This document shows positions 30,370 to 40,474 of a stretch of 64,000 nucleotides of DNA, one piece after another; the first letter of the stretch is position 1; each line of letters starts with the position of its first letter. The notes under the pieces were generated by a model that had not been told where the DNA came from, ran no database searches, and worked only from the letters and a program-made list of their open reading frames with translations. The translations under genes were made by a program, and so were the position numbers. The stretch comes from Entamoeba invadens IP1 (taxonomy: Eukaryota > Evosea > Mastigamoebida > Endamoebidae): assembly GCF_000330505.1 (NCBI RefSeq), contig NW_004191777.1, positions 526,316-590,315 on the forward strand, written 5' to 3'.

Positions 30370-32985
30370 TCAAACTAATCCCAGTAGTCGCTTTTCTGAA
30401 GGGGAAAATTCGACCTCATCAACTACACCCAACGAAGCAACATGAGACTCGAAGCTCTTGTCGCTCTCGGACTTTTTCAATAGAGAGCTCACCCTTTTCT
30501 CACAGCGCTCGCTTTTCAGCTTTTGTGACTCACAAGAAATTACAATGATATTACGTGGTGTGTTGTTCGGAGGACTGTGCGCGCCACCTCGTGGTGATAA
30601 CGATGAACTGTTTTGTAATGACCTCGGCGATATTACTGGGGACCGTGGAGATAGAATACCCTCGGACTCTCTTTTTAATTCATTTCGCCGTGGTGAATGT
30701 TGGGTTTGTTCGATGTGCAACAACTCGTCCATGGCTTTCGACTTTTCTTCATCGAGTAGCCTTTTTCTTCGCGAGAGTATATCCTCTCTGTCCATCACAA
30801 CTTCTTGGAAAACCTCTTTAGACAATGGCGCAAATTGTTCTTCACTCTTATCGTCGACAAGCATCAACGGAGAATCCCCCAAATTGCACGGTTTCTCACT
30901 CATCGAGTTGTTTCTATTTCGTAAATACACACTCTGTCTATCGGTGAGCGCACCCATGACTTCTTCCAAATCTTCATCTTCGGCTTTTCTCGACAAGCTG
31001 CCAGTTAATGATCTTTGTGGTCTGTGCAATGGAGTCGATCTTTGTAATGACAAAAGTGTTTTGGTGTTGTTCAACTTGAGAGGAGTCGACGCTGCAGACA
31101 AACTGGCCATCCGCTTTTCGCGGCGTTGACAATCAGTTGAAGAGAGAAATGGCGACTTGTCGAGGTCTTTGCCGACCCAATTTGCATCATAATTCACCGC
31201 ATGACCAAGTACAAATGTGTTTTCACTAATTCCCACTTCCAAAAAGAACACATTTTTACCAGTCACTAAGTCACCACTCACTTTGAATTCTTCGGGAAGT
31301 TCCTTATTCTTCTTCCGATATTTGTTGATGTACTTCTCTTGGTCTTTTGTCGCTGGGCTGTTGCAATAAAAAGGTGGGAAATGGGCCAACACACACTCTT
31401 TCTCAACAGGTTGTGTGTCTCCTTCCCAACATATCTTCAACAAGACCTCCCCTGTTTGTGGTATTTCAAAGTCTCCAAAATTTCGGAGTTGGAACCACTC
31501 CATAATCCCATTGTCCGCTATTCGCCACATAGGAAGATCTATCCCACCAACAAACTTTTTATTTGTATAAAAGTATAACACGAAATTCTCTCGATCAGGA
31601 GAGTTACTGAAGGTCAGAGTGTTGTTTTCAGACCAGATTGGATCGACACATTTTGTGGAAGAACCCGATTGGATAGCCCTATTCTCCGAATCAAACACTA
31701 CACAATAACTTGTGCACACTTTCCCCTTCAAAGCTGGAAAGTTTCTTCCTTTAAATAGAGTCACTGATATGTTCCGAACAACTACCTTTCGATTGGGGAA
31801 TGGTCGTGGGTCGATCCAAGTGGTATATTTCTTATTCCAGTTGATAAAATAGATCTCTCCTCTGTCGGAGCCTATACCCCACCCATATGGCAATTTCTCA
31901 CATTCGGGAAGTGGGTATCGTGCGTTAGTGATACTCAAGCATTTACTGTCACTGTAACATTTTCTAAGCAAGTGATTGACGTAATACACTTTGTTCTCAA
32001 AAACCTTCTTTTCGACTGTTTCGTCACACTCTGGTGTCGGTCGCATGTGTGCGCCGTAAAACGCCATTTTGTCGGATATGTACTCAACACCAAGTAACGC
32101 CCCTCTTGCTCTATTAACATCAACAGACACCATCTCCCACCCAACGTTCAATTCAAGTCGACACACAATGGTGCTTTTGGAATAGGAGATTTGAAGTTCC
32201 AAGAAACTCCGAATTGAAAAGTTTTTCTGTGATATTGTTGGGAAGAGATTTGAAGTGTCGATTGTGACTTCCTTTTCGGTGATTGTTTCAACATCTCCCA
32301 AGTGTCGAACACCGCCATTTAAAACTAGATAAGTCTCTTTGTACTGATGCTCGGAATGCCACATTAATACTGGACTGACTAAATTGCCTGTTGTATTTTT
32401 AATAAAGGCAGTCACTTTGAGGGGTTGATTGGGAACAACTGAAGTGTTGCACGACAATTTCAAAAACAAGCCGAAGCTGTTTGTCTTCTCTTCTTTAAAT
32501 GTCACGTTTTGTTCGAGTGTTTGCTTTTTAAATGAAATGATCTGGATTTCAGATTCTTCTGAAAACGTCGAAAGTTGTGTCTTTGAATCATCTTTTTTGA
32601 GAGTAAGTACTGTTAGTGTAGCCTGTAGAAAGTATTTAATACCAATTCCATTCTTCAACGTGACTGATGGAGAAGGTACTGAAGGCACTTGAATAGAAAA
32701 CGGGACCACATGTACTCCGATTGGGTACTCTCGACAGAAAGGTCCGTTTGAAGAATTCCATTGCTCCGCAAGTGGTGGGAAGTTTGAAGAGATGAAAAAT
32801 TGTGTATACTCCTTTTGTGGCTTTGAGTTGTTTATGTTTGGAATTGTTATTGTCTTGCCGTATATATTAAAGTAAAGAGAAGTGAGTATAGCTCTTCGTT
32901 TGGTGGTGATACTAATAAAGCCTTGGATACAATCACCGACAACATAGGCTTTGTTGATGTAGTGAAATGATATGGATACAGACAT
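30370..32985 (-). CDS. Arrestin-fold, WW and C2 domain protein
   Basis: 871 residues from the ATG at 32985; the frame's TTG just upstream is ignored. Residues 1-320 look like an arrestin N/C-lobe pair: SISFHYINKAYVVGDCIQGF, then a second beta-rich unit with LKVTAFIKNTT. A WW domain follows at about 375-405 (LPYGWGIGSDRGEIYFINWN, then TTWIDPRP, with both Trp). A C2-like domain is at about 405-530 (VVRNISVTLFKGRNFPALKG, DPIWSENNTLTFS). The last ~250 residues are Ser/Pro/Arg-rich with many SPR motifs, probably phosphorylated. Arrestin plus WW plus C2 without a HECT ligase suggests an adaptor linking cargo or receptors to membranes and PPxY partners. Confidence 0.7.
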   Translation of the reverse strand: MSVSISFHYINKAYVVGDCIQGFISITTKRRAILTSLYFNIYGKTITIPNINNSKPQKEYTQFFISSNFPPLAEQWNSSNGPFCREYPIGVHVVPFSIQVPSVPSPSVTLKNGIGIKYFLQATLTVLTLKKDDSKTQLSTFSEESEIQIISFKKQTLEQNVTFKEEKTNSFGLFLKLSCNTSVVPNQPLKVTAFIKNTTGNLVSPVLMWHSEHQYKETYLVLNGGVRHLGDVETITEKEVTIDTSNLFPTISQKNFSIRSFLELQISYSKSTIVCRLELNVGWEMVSVDVNRARGALLGVEYISDKMAFYGAHMRPTPECDETVEKKVFENKVYYVNHLLRKCYSDSKCLSITNARYPLPECEKLPYGWGIGSDRGEIYFINWNKKYTTWIDPRPFPNRKVVVRNISVTLFKGRNFPALKGKVCTSYCVVFDSENRAIQSGSSTKCVDPIWSENNTLTFSNSPDRENFVLYFYTNKKFVGGIDLPMWRIADNGIMEWFQLRNFGDFEIPQTGEVLLKICWEGDTQPVEKECVLAHFPPFYCNSPATKDQEKYINKYRKKNKELPEEFKVSGDLVTGKNVFFLEVGISENTFVLGHAVNYDANWVGKDLDKSPFLSSTDCQRREKRMASLSAASTPLKLNNTKTLLSLQRSTPLHRPQRSLTGSLSRKAEDEDLEEVMGALTDRQSVYLRNRNNSMSEKPCNLGDSPLMLVDDKSEEQFAPLSKEVFQEVVMDREDILSRRKRLLDEEKSKAMDELLHIEQTQHSPRRNELKRESEGILSPRSPVISPRSLQNSSSLSPRGGAHSPPNNTPRNIIVISCESQKLKSERCEKRVSSLLKKSESDKSFESHVASLGVVDEVEFSPSEKRLLGLV

Positions 32986-33448
32986 CAAGTGCTATTTAAA
33001 CTTTTCAGTGTATTTTTCTTCAATGGAAAATGAAAAGTCTTTCAATCATCTAAAAACCACAATACTATGGTTTAATATAACTTTCATATGGTTTCCTTAC
33101 GTTTTTGTACCTGAAAAACAAAAACTATTTTGAGACAAGTAAAAAAGTAAACTGGAAATTGGAATAACCAAGAGTGCAGAAAAAAAACTGTTGTTCATAT
33201 TTTGAATGGCACCGTATAACAAAAAGGCAAAGTGAATAACAGAAGATCGTTAATTGCATTGAGTTCTATTGCAAAATGTATATTTTAAAGTGATTCTTAT
33301 TTTGTTGATATTGTTGTTAAGCGGCATTGTCATTATTATAAAGGAAAAAGAAAGAAGACTAAAAATAAGTTATTAATGAAACCTTGTATGATACAATACA
33401 CGCAACTTTAACAACACAAACGGTTGATGTACATATTCACAATTCTGT

Positions 33449-34729
33449 TTATTTGGAAATCTTTGTTTTTGTGGCTTTGTCAATGTGTTCCAAAAGGCGT
33501 CTTGAGAAAATGTTGATCAGCTCATAGTCGAGTGCGTCTGTCATTTGTTTTTGTACGTCGTTGAGAATGGAGTTAACCATGCGCAGTGCCTCTTCAAATG
33601 AAAAGAATGGGTACTTCTGCCTTTCTTTGGAGTGTACACCAAGTTCTATACCAAGCGAGTTGATTAGATTGAATAATTTATCGACAGGTACCGACCCAAA
33701 AAGCCCACTTTCTGTCAGACAGTCCACAAATAGTGAAAACTCCGTATCGACCCACTGTGATGTGTTTGTGATAACAAGTGTTTTGATTGGGTCTGTTGCC
33801 CTGAAGCACGCTTTTATGGCTGCTCCATTTTCTTTGGGCAAGTCAATTGAAATTATTGGATACAAATCGACTGGGAGTTTGTTTGTTCCTTTCAACGCGG
33901 TGCAGAACATTACCGAATGCATCACGCTTCCCCCCGCAAACTCGGATGGCACAAAATCTGTGGCATGTGTCTCGAACAGTGACTCTGATTTCCCACTTGT
34001 TGAAATAGAAAGTAATGATGGTTTTGGCATTTTGAGAGTGGGGAGGTGGATCAAACATCCTGACAAAAGAAACACTCTTATTTCAAGTGCTTTGTGTTTC
34101 ATAACGACTCGTGGCACTATTTGCTTTATTGGAACTAATGCAACGGGATACGAGAACTCTTTTTTTTCCAAGAAGAATTGGGATTCGTAGATGTACAACC
34201 AAACCTGTTGCGAAGTGAGTTCAAGTAACTCTTTGACTCTTTTGTACGCTTCCAATTCTCCGTGGCTCAACACACAAGACGCAAAACATTTTGTGAGGAT
34301 CACCAAGAACGTGTCTATCTGTGTTTTGAATATGTGGAGCACTCTCGAGATATTGAACACTGTAATTTCATTTCTTGCAAGGAGAGTTCTTTTCAGCGAG
34401 TCTTTCACACGTGTCAAAATCAGTTCGACAAATGGCCGACGCTGTTGGACTGAATTACAAAGCACATGGAATTGAGTCACTTCTGGGCTAAGAAATGGCT
34501 TGAGTGGCATCACACCGTATCTCTGCGCAAGATAATAGACATCTGTCGAGAATACGTTTGAGATCAGGGATAGTGGGAAGCTTGTCTCCAAGTAGAGTAA
34601 GTCGTCTCTGACGAAAAGAAATGGTGCGGGTGGGATTGCTGTTGGTAATGGTGTTGTTGTATAGTCGACGCGCTTTGAAATATCATATTGACCTGAGCAG
34701 TTCTCGAATGTTGAGGTGGTCAAATACAT
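33449..34729 (-). CDS. Conserved-looking hypothetical protein, unknown function
   Basis: 426 residues starting MYLTTSTFENCSGQYDISKR. It has a soluble alpha/beta composition with no signal peptide or clear membrane span. Visible parts: a Pro-rich stretch (TTTPLPTAIPPAPFLF); helical blocks (LILTRVKDSLKRTLLARNEI); and a later region with VDLYPIISIDLPKENGAAIK and EFSLFVDCLTESGLFG. I see no catalytic or nucleotide-binding signature. It lies head-to-head with the DRG GTPase gene (367 bp between starts). The codon use is clearly coding. I do not recognise the family. Confidence 0.65.
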   Translation of the reverse strand: MYLTTSTFENCSGQYDISKRVDYTTTPLPTAIPPAPFLFVRDDLLYLETSFPLSLISNVFSTDVYYLAQRYGVMPLKPFLSPEVTQFHVLCNSVQQRRPFVELILTRVKDSLKRTLLARNEITVFNISRVLHIFKTQIDTFLVILTKCFASCVLSHGELEAYKRVKELLELTSQQVWLYIYESQFFLEKKEFSYPVALVPIKQIVPRVVMKHKALEIRVFLLSGCLIHLPTLKMPKPSLLSISTSGKSESLFETHATDFVPSEFAGGSVMHSVMFCTALKGTNKLPVDLYPIISIDLPKENGAAIKACFRATDPIKTLVITNTSQWVDTEFSLFVDCLTESGLFGSVPVDKLFNLINSLGIELGVHSKERQKYPFFSFEEALRMVNSILNDVQKQMTDALDYELINIFSRRLLEHIDKATKTKISK

Positions 34730-35096
34730 GTTGCTCTCTTAAAGGAAGTTGGTGTGGTTTAACTAATTTCCAGTGGATGATCACCATGATGTCAACAATC
34801 ACGTCTTATCATTTCTCATTTCAGAGTGACAAACTATAATTAATAACAATTTTTGTGATAAATTAATTATAATGGAAGAAAATTTTTAAAATCACAATTT
34901 TGACAGAACGAAAGAAAACTTGAAGGAATAAAAAAAATGTGCTCTTTGTTGGAGGCGCAGTCCAAATACATAACTAAGCTTTGTGGAATTTATGTCAAGA
35001 GAGTATTGATTCTCGTTAAATAATATGACACAAAAAATAAAACCAAAATATTGAATCAGGTAAAGATTAACAAAACTAGGCACTGAAAAAGCAAAA

Positions 35097-36194
35097 ATGT
35101 CTAATTCGATCGAGCAGAAGATAGCCGACATTGAGCTTGAATTTTCTCGCACACAAGTGAACAAAGCAACAATGCACCATCTTTGTCTTCTTCGAGCGAA
35201 GTTAGTGAAATACAAAAAGGAGTTGGCACCTGTTCAGACACGCTCCCAGATCACTGGTGATTTGCTACAAACAATCAAATATGGCGACGTCAGAGTAGGG
35301 TTAATAGGGTTCACTGGTGTTGGGAAGTCGACGTTATTTTCTTCAATCAACGAGAGTGATGACACAATCAAAGACAATGTTCTCAACGGCACAAAATGTG
35401 TTACAGGTGTTTTGGAGTCCGATGGGATGAAAATAGAAATTTTGGACCTTCCTGGTATTAGTGAGGACAGTACGCGCGTCAAGAAAAACCGTGCCGTGTA
35501 TGAAATCGCCAAAACGTGTGATCTCCTTATGGTTATTTTGGACGCAACAAACGAGGACGAACAAACCCAAATATTCGAGCAACTTGAGGCGAACGGGTTT
35601 CGGCTTAACAAGAAAAAGCCCGACGTTCGGGTTGTGATGAAGGACAGAGGCGGAATTTACGTTTCAGAAGGTAAAAACACAAAGTTGGACAAAACCCATT
35701 TGATACAAACACTGAAAAGCGAGTTTTTGGTTGAGAGTTGCGATGTTATTTGTGGCGACGACGAAATCACTGAAGACGATGTCTACGACGCAATGAGTGG
35801 CGATGTGTGGTATGGTCCGTCTATCACTGTGATGTGTAAGAGCGACGTGTTGGACGAAGACACAAAAGAAGAAAAATTGAACAAAGAGCAGACGGTGTGT
35901 GTATCTGTCGAAGAAGACGAGAACATACAAAAGTGTGTGGAAATGATTTGGGAAAAACTTGGACTGATCAAGACGTATTTAAAATCGAAAAGTGGCGATG
36001 TTGATTTGGACACACCAATTGTGTTGATGAAAAGCAAAGCAACTGTTGAGTTGTTCTGCTTCAAAATTAACCGAAATCTAGTAAACGAAATGAAGTATGC
36101 TATGGTTTGGGGAACAAGTGTCGAGCACTCTCCACAGCGAGTGAACAGCGATCACATGTTAGACGACGATGATGTGGTTCAAATTGCGAAGTAA
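35097..36194 (+). CDS. DRG-family (Obg-like) GTP-binding protein, divergent
   Basis: 365 residues, the normal DRG length. The N-terminal helical hairpin is typical (IADIELEFSRTQVNKATMHH, then LRAKLVKYKKEL). G1 is GFTGVGKSTL (usual DRG: GxPSVGKSTL), G3 is DLPGI, and the G4-like motif is CKSDVL. The C-terminal TGS domain ends YAMVWGTSVEHSPQRVNSDH, then DDDVVQIAK, very close to DRG1/2. DRG GTPases work with Dfrp/Tma46 partners on translating ribosomes. The region between (RLNKKKPDVRVVMKDRGGIY) matches the DRG insert. It is more acidic and more divergent than textbook DRGs, so it may be a lineage-specific copy. Confidence 0.85.
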   Translation: MSNSIEQKIADIELEFSRTQVNKATMHHLCLLRAKLVKYKKELAPVQTRSQITGDLLQTIKYGDVRVGLIGFTGVGKSTLFSSINESDDTIKDNVLNGTKCVTGVLESDGMKIEILDLPGISEDSTRVKKNRAVYEIAKTCDLLMVILDATNEDEQTQIFEQLEANGFRLNKKKPDVRVVMKDRGGIYVSEGKNTKLDKTHLIQTLKSEFLVESCDVICGDDEITEDDVYDAMSGDVWYGPSITVMCKSDVLDEDTKEEKLNKEQTVCVSVEEDENIQKCVEMIWEKLGLIKTYLKSKSGDVDLDTPIVLMKSKATVELFCFKINRNLVNEMKYAMVWGTSVEHSPQRVNSDHMLDDDDVVQIAK

Positions 36195-36827
36195 ATGTCT
36201 TAACAGATCACTAATATAATACAGTTCTATGATTCCTCGATTCTAAATTTAATATAACATAAATACTATTCTCATTTGAATTTCAATTGATTTTTGTTAA
36301 ATATAAATCACTGTATTATAATTTTCTATTACCGAACCATATTTAATTGAAATGTGTATAGTAAAAGAAATGGTACATATTTGTACCATACTAAATGTTA
36401 AAATAGCTCATTTTTAAAACAATGAAAAGGTTAATAATAGAATTATTCAAAGAACACGAAAAGTCCCGAAGTTATACGTTTAAAATGCTTTACAAGTTAG
36501 AAAAACAGAAGATGAGAAATACTTCAAATAGATGAGTAAAGTATTTGAAAGTTGCCTTCAAATAACAAGTTCTGGCAGTTTGTATAAGTTGGTGAGTAAA
36601 AAGGGGACATGTCGTTGTATAGACTAAAAAAAGTGTTAAATAGGAATGGATGTAATAACAATAAAAGAATGCGGACTCCAAAAGGCGTCTAACCAAAAGC
36701 GATACCAAAAACAAAAATTGGTGCATTTCAGGAATAATTAGAGTTAGGAGGATTTGGGTAGTTTGCCAAGTTTTGTCACGTATAGAACAGGATTTATACA
36801 TCTGCAAACAGAACTTACTTATTAAAA
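36195..36827. other. Spacer with possible short 5' ORF
   Basis: An ATG at 36421 opens 37 codons (MKRLIIELFKEHEKSRSYTF...) with coding-like composition. It might be an upstream ORF or a relic. A long antisense frame here (36490-36987) runs into the repeat gene and is treated as a shadow. Confidence 0.3.
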
Positions 36828-37487
36828 ATGCGTGCACGTATGGTTGGACCAGGCTCTTCTTCACAGAAACAAAAGGGACCAGTTTGTGACCCAGCGAAAT
36901 ACTACGGCTGCGGCCCAACATCAAACACAAACACTGGATATAGAAAAGGCTCACAAGCCGCCGGACCACTTGCCTCAAAGGGCACATGGGCTGCTACCAC
37001 TGATATCGGAGCAACTGAAGCTGTAGGAGCCAACACTTATGAAGCCGGATACAGAAAGGGATCACAAGCTGCTGGTCCTTTGGCTTCAAAAGGCACATGG
37101 GCTGCTACCGAGGATATTGGAAAAACCGAGGCTGTTGGTGCTGAGCAATATGAAGCTGGTTATAGAAAGGGATCACAAGCTGCTGGACCACTTGCCTCTA
37201 AGGGCACGTGGTCTGCTACTACCGATATTGGAAAGACTGAAGCCGTTGGAACCGAACAATATGAGTCTGGTTATAGAAAAGGCTCTGAGGCTGCTGGACC
37301 ACTTGCTTCGAAGGGTACTTGGGCTGCTACTGCTGATATCGGAAAGACTGAAGCCGTTGGCACTGAGCAGTATGAACAGAATTATAATAAAGCACCAGAA
37401 GCTCATGAAGAGGAACAACGCAAACTTGAAGAAGAAACAGCACAAGCTGCACAGGCTGCTGAAGAAGCCGCCCCAGCGCAACAATAA
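36828..37487 (+). CDS. Four-repeat (37-residue) protein, unknown function
   Basis: 219 residues. A short N-terminal part with two Cys (VCDPAKYYGCGP) is followed by four near-identical 37-residue repeats, then a fifth degenerate start (NYNKAPEA) and an acidic, Ala/Gln-rich helical tail (EEQRKLEEETAQAAQAAEEA). Each repeat begins GYRKGSQAAGPLASKGTWAA, then TDIGKTEAVG and a TYEAGY-like end. There is no signal peptide or membrane segment. The regular Gly/Ala/Lys pattern with conserved YRKGS and SKGTW suggests a beta-rich or disordered binding repeat, perhaps structural or cytoskeletal. No known family is recognised. Confidence 0.75.
   Translation: MRARMVGPGSSSQKQKGPVCDPAKYYGCGPTSNTNTGYRKGSQAAGPLASKGTWAATTDIGATEAVGANTYEAGYRKGSQAAGPLASKGTWAATEDIGKTEAVGAEQYEAGYRKGSQAAGPLASKGTWSATTDIGKTEAVGTEQYESGYRKGSEAAGPLASKGTWAATADIGKTEAVGTEQYEQNYNKAPEAHEEEQRKLEEETAQAAQAAEEAAPAQQ
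36936..37379 (+). repeat. Four tandem 111-bp coding repeats
   Basis: Repeat starts at 36936, 37047, 37158 and 37269, exactly 111 bp apart, each coding GYRKGS. A fifth degenerate unit begins at 37380. Synonymous differences between units show they are not recent exact copies. Confidence 0.9.
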
Positions 37488-37667
37488 GTGTTGTGATAAC
37501 TCATTCGTTTCAGTAGCGTTCGTTACTTAAATATAAACAATTATTAAAATTATCGACAAGAAAACAGCAATAAAGTCTGAATTTTGAATGAAAAAAGTCA
37601 TCGCCAAATTTGAAAAAAAACCTCAAAATGATCCACTTCAACTAAAAAATGTTAAATTGAACATTTG

Positions 37668-39098
37668 ATGGGAATAAAGGCATTACTCCCCTTTTTGTCA
37701 ACTATAATCCACAAAACTCCTCTTGCAAATTTTCGGAACAAACGCGTTGCAATAGACGGATATGCGATACTACATAGAGTGGCAACAAGAAACGCGAAAA
37801 GATTACTTTTACAACACGACACCGCATTTTTGGTCCAAGGGGTAATGGAGTTCGTCACATTTTTTAAGACACAGGGTATCATACCGTTATTTGTGTTTGA
37901 CGGAGCAACACTCCCAGCTAAAATGAAGACAGAGGAGGCACGACAACTCAAGAGACAACAAGCTTTAGAGAACGCGAAACAATTGGACAAAGAGGGGAAA
38001 GACACAATGGCACTCAGTTTTTACAAGAAAGCTATTGACATCACCCCCAAAATGGCCTTTGACGTCATTAATGAGTTACGCCGATCCAATGTAGAGTATG
38101 TAGTTGCGCCGTATGAAGCCGATGCCGAATTGGCTTATTTAAGTCGGACTGGATATGTCGATTTAGTTGTGTGTGAAGATAGTGATTTGATACCATACGG
38201 GAGCACTGCTATTCTCTTTAAAATGAACGTTGGGGAAGGTGTGGCGGATTTGTATAAGGCAGCAGATTTACCACTTTCGCCATTTGGGAGTAATGTCTCC
38301 CTCTTTCTTGTGCAGATAGTATGTGTTGTGGCTGGATGTGATTACTTTGAGGGGATAGAAGGTATTGGGATGAAAAAAGGATTGGAGATGCTGAAGAAGT
38401 GTAAGACCGAGAAGGACGCGGTGTTTGAGATCAAGAAAAAGAAGAAGATGTCTGGCGATGAGGCGTTGCAAGTACAACAGAAAATCAGAGAAGCACTTTT
38501 TACATTCAATCACCAATATGTTTATGATATTGAAGACAAATTGATTGTTAATTTAACTGAAATAGAGGCGAGTGAAAGAACGTTGTTTGATGATACCACC
38601 ATTGAAAAGGTATTGGGAAAGAAATTTAGTAATGACATTGGGAAAAAGATAGCGATCGGAAGTATTGATCCGAACACTCTTGAGATTTTTGGCGATATCA
38701 AAAGTACAGGAAACACCCCGAAGAAAGCAACTGTTGAGACACAAACACGGAATATTGCGATGCTCCTACAAAGAGTCAAAGAAAAACAAAATGAAGAAGT
38801 CGACGAGAAAGGGTGTACAAATGAAGAAGAAAACGTGAACGAAAAAGTTGAGGCAAATGTTTTGGACGGGGACTTTTTGGTAGAAGAAGAGAAGAAGGAC
38901 GATACTTACAAAAGCATGCTGAATAGTGTGTTGATCGACGGAGACCCATTTGAAAACGTCGACGAGTTCGTTCTCGAAAATGAAGAGTTGATCAACACAA
39001 GAAAGAGGGAACCTACAGATCCCGTCACGACAAGCAACTTTATTGGGAATGAGAAGTTGTCGATTGACAGCTTCCAGCCGTTAAGAAAATATGATTGA
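37668..39098 (+). CDS. EXO1: XPG/Rad2-family nuclease, exonuclease 1-like
   Basis: 476 residues from ATGGGAATAAAG at 37668; the frame's TTG one codon upstream is not used because family members start MGI. The N region is MGIKALLPFL, then KRVAIDGYAILHR; FVFDGATLPAK follows. The I region has APYEADAELAYLSR and CEDSDLIPYG, with the metal-binding Glu and Asp. Then comes AGCDYFEGIEGIGMKKGLEM, the last Asp and the H2TH DNA-binding motif. The insert SFYKKAIDITPKMAFDVI matches EXO1 rather than FEN1. The C-terminal ~130 residues are acidic and shorter than in animal EXO1, with no clear PCNA box. Its roles would be 5' end resection and mismatch repair. Confidence 0.9.
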   Translation: MGIKALLPFLSTIIHKTPLANFRNKRVAIDGYAILHRVATRNAKRLLLQHDTAFLVQGVMEFVTFFKTQGIIPLFVFDGATLPAKMKTEEARQLKRQQALENAKQLDKEGKDTMALSFYKKAIDITPKMAFDVINELRRSNVEYVVAPYEADAELAYLSRTGYVDLVVCEDSDLIPYGSTAILFKMNVGEGVADLYKAADLPLSPFGSNVSLFLVQIVCVVAGCDYFEGIEGIGMKKGLEMLKKCKTEKDAVFEIKKKKKMSGDEALQVQQKIREALFTFNHQYVYDIEDKLIVNLTEIEASERTLFDDTTIEKVLGKKFSNDIGKKIAIGSIDPNTLEIFGDIKSTGNTPKKATVETQTRNIAMLLQRVKEKQNEEVDEKGCTNEEENVNEKVEANVLDGDFLVEEEKKDDTYKSMLNSVLIDGDPFENVDEFVLENEELINTRKREPTDPVTTSNFIGNEKLSIDSFQPLRKYD

Positions 39099-39665
39099 AT
39101 TTTTATTAGAAACTAATAGTCTTTTTGTTTAAAAAAATAGGTAAATAAATAAATAATAAAGCGTTTTATTAATTGTCAATTTAGGGTTGACCGGTTTTTT
39201 TGAAATTAATTGATAGAAAGTAGTTGGGGATCCCAAACGTGTGATATATTTTTAAAAGAAAGTAAATGTCTTGTATAATAGAGATGAATAATAAGTGTTT
39301 GGGAATAGAATCTATTTTTTATAGAAAAAGGAAACCCTACGTTAGTAACTGAAAGAGTTTATTGTCGTTATTTTTTATATGAAATGTACTATTATCAAAA
39401 AGTTGGTCATTCTTGAAGTCCACACTACTTTCCACAAATAACCAAATAATCCAAAACCATAGTTTATAGTTCTTAAATAGGTTTAAACTCTTGAAATTGT
39501 TTTTTTTTGAAAGACAAAAAAAGAAAAAACTTTCCGTTTTATAAATATGACAACAACTTTTTCTGTAAATAGTTAATAGTAAATAAGCTATATAATAAAC
39601 CATTCAAAAATATAAGAAGAAGTCATGAAGGAAGTGGAAGTGAAATTTTTTGATTAGGGTTCTTT
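39099..39665. other. AT-rich spacer
   Basis: Three-prime flank of the nuclease gene and upstream DNA of TCTP. An 88-codon minus frame here is AT-driven (Phe/Asn/Leu-rich) and not convincing. Confidence 0.35.
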
Positions 39666-39695
39666 GGTTCATATATAAGGCGTTCGACATGAACT
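39666..39695 (+). promoter_or_regulatory. TCTP core promoter: TATATAAG plus ATGAACT
   Basis: GGTTCATATATAAG (39666-39679) is followed by ATGAACT (39689-39695). The ATG is at 39717. The arrangement and the 14-base TATA context match the promoter at 11961-11983, suggesting a shared core-promoter type. Confidence 0.55.
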
Positions 39696-39716
39696 GAAAG
39701 CAACAGTTTCTCAAGA

Positions 39717-40235
39717 ATGATTGTGTATATGGATGTTTTCACTGGTGATGAGATGTATAACGACTCATTCACAATTAGACAAGAAGGATGCATGGATATC
39801 ATCGACGCCAAATTCATTGAGAAGAGAGAAGAAGACTTCGGAATTGCTTCTAATGCTGATGAAGATGCCGAAGAAGGAGCTGCTGGTGAAGGACTTGATG
39901 CCCCAGGCGTCGAGAAGGTCATTGATGTCGTTGAAGGAGCACAACTTGTCCAACAAGATGGGTTCACCAAGTCTGCTTATATGGCACACATCAAGGGGTA
40001 TTTCAAACACATGATCGAGCACTTGACTGCCACCAACCCAGAAAGAGTTGCTGGCTTCAAGACTGAGGCTCAAGCCTTCGTCAAGAAAGTCATTGAAAAC
40101 TTCAAGGACTGCACTTTCTACTCCGGAAAGTCCATGGACGTCGATGATGGATGCCTCATTGTTTCAATTTACCACGATGGAACCAACCCAGTCTTCTACT
40201 TCTTCAGAGACGGAATGAAACACGAGAGATATTAA
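39717..40235 (+). CDS. TCTP: Translationally controlled tumour protein (TCTP)
   Basis: 172 residues, the usual length. The start MIVYMDVFTGDEMYNDSFTI matches the family's MxxYxDxxxxDExxSD. The central acidic loop is followed by the basic alpha-helical hairpin (GYFKHMIEHLTATNPERVAG, then VKKVIENFKDCTFYSGKSMD). The end (DGCLIVSIYHDGTNPVFYFF, RDGMKHERY) covers the TCTP-2 signature near the C-terminus. TCTP is an abundant cytosolic protein linked to growth control and eEF1A. A strong two-part promoter lies upstream. Codon use is strongly biased, as expected for a highly expressed gene. Confidence 0.95.
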   Translation: MIVYMDVFTGDEMYNDSFTIRQEGCMDIIDAKFIEKREEDFGIASNADEDAEEGAAGEGLDAPGVEKVIDVVEGAQLVQQDGFTKSAYMAHIKGYFKHMIEHLTATNPERVAGFKTEAQAFVKKVIENFKDCTFYSGKSMDVDDGCLIVSIYHDGTNPVFYFFRDGMKHERY

Positions 40236-40474
40236 TATATTTTTATCGTCTATTTATATGTTCACAACTAATTAAAACAATCTATTAATAATACTATAGT
40301 TATAGTTTCGTTGTTAAAAATAGAAAATAGTCTATTTTTATTATAAGCAAACCATATCAATAATATTTTATTAATTAAAATATTAATTAATAAAAAAGTA
40401 AAAAATGGATAGTTTTTAGAATAGTTTACAAAATTAGAAAAATAGAAAACAAAAGAAGAATGAAAGAAATGGTC

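Noticed and set aside
36490..36987. 165-codon minus frame
   Set aside because: Starts in GTG-like context within the repeat gene and is rich in Phe/Leu/Cys; probably an antisense artefact plus spacer.
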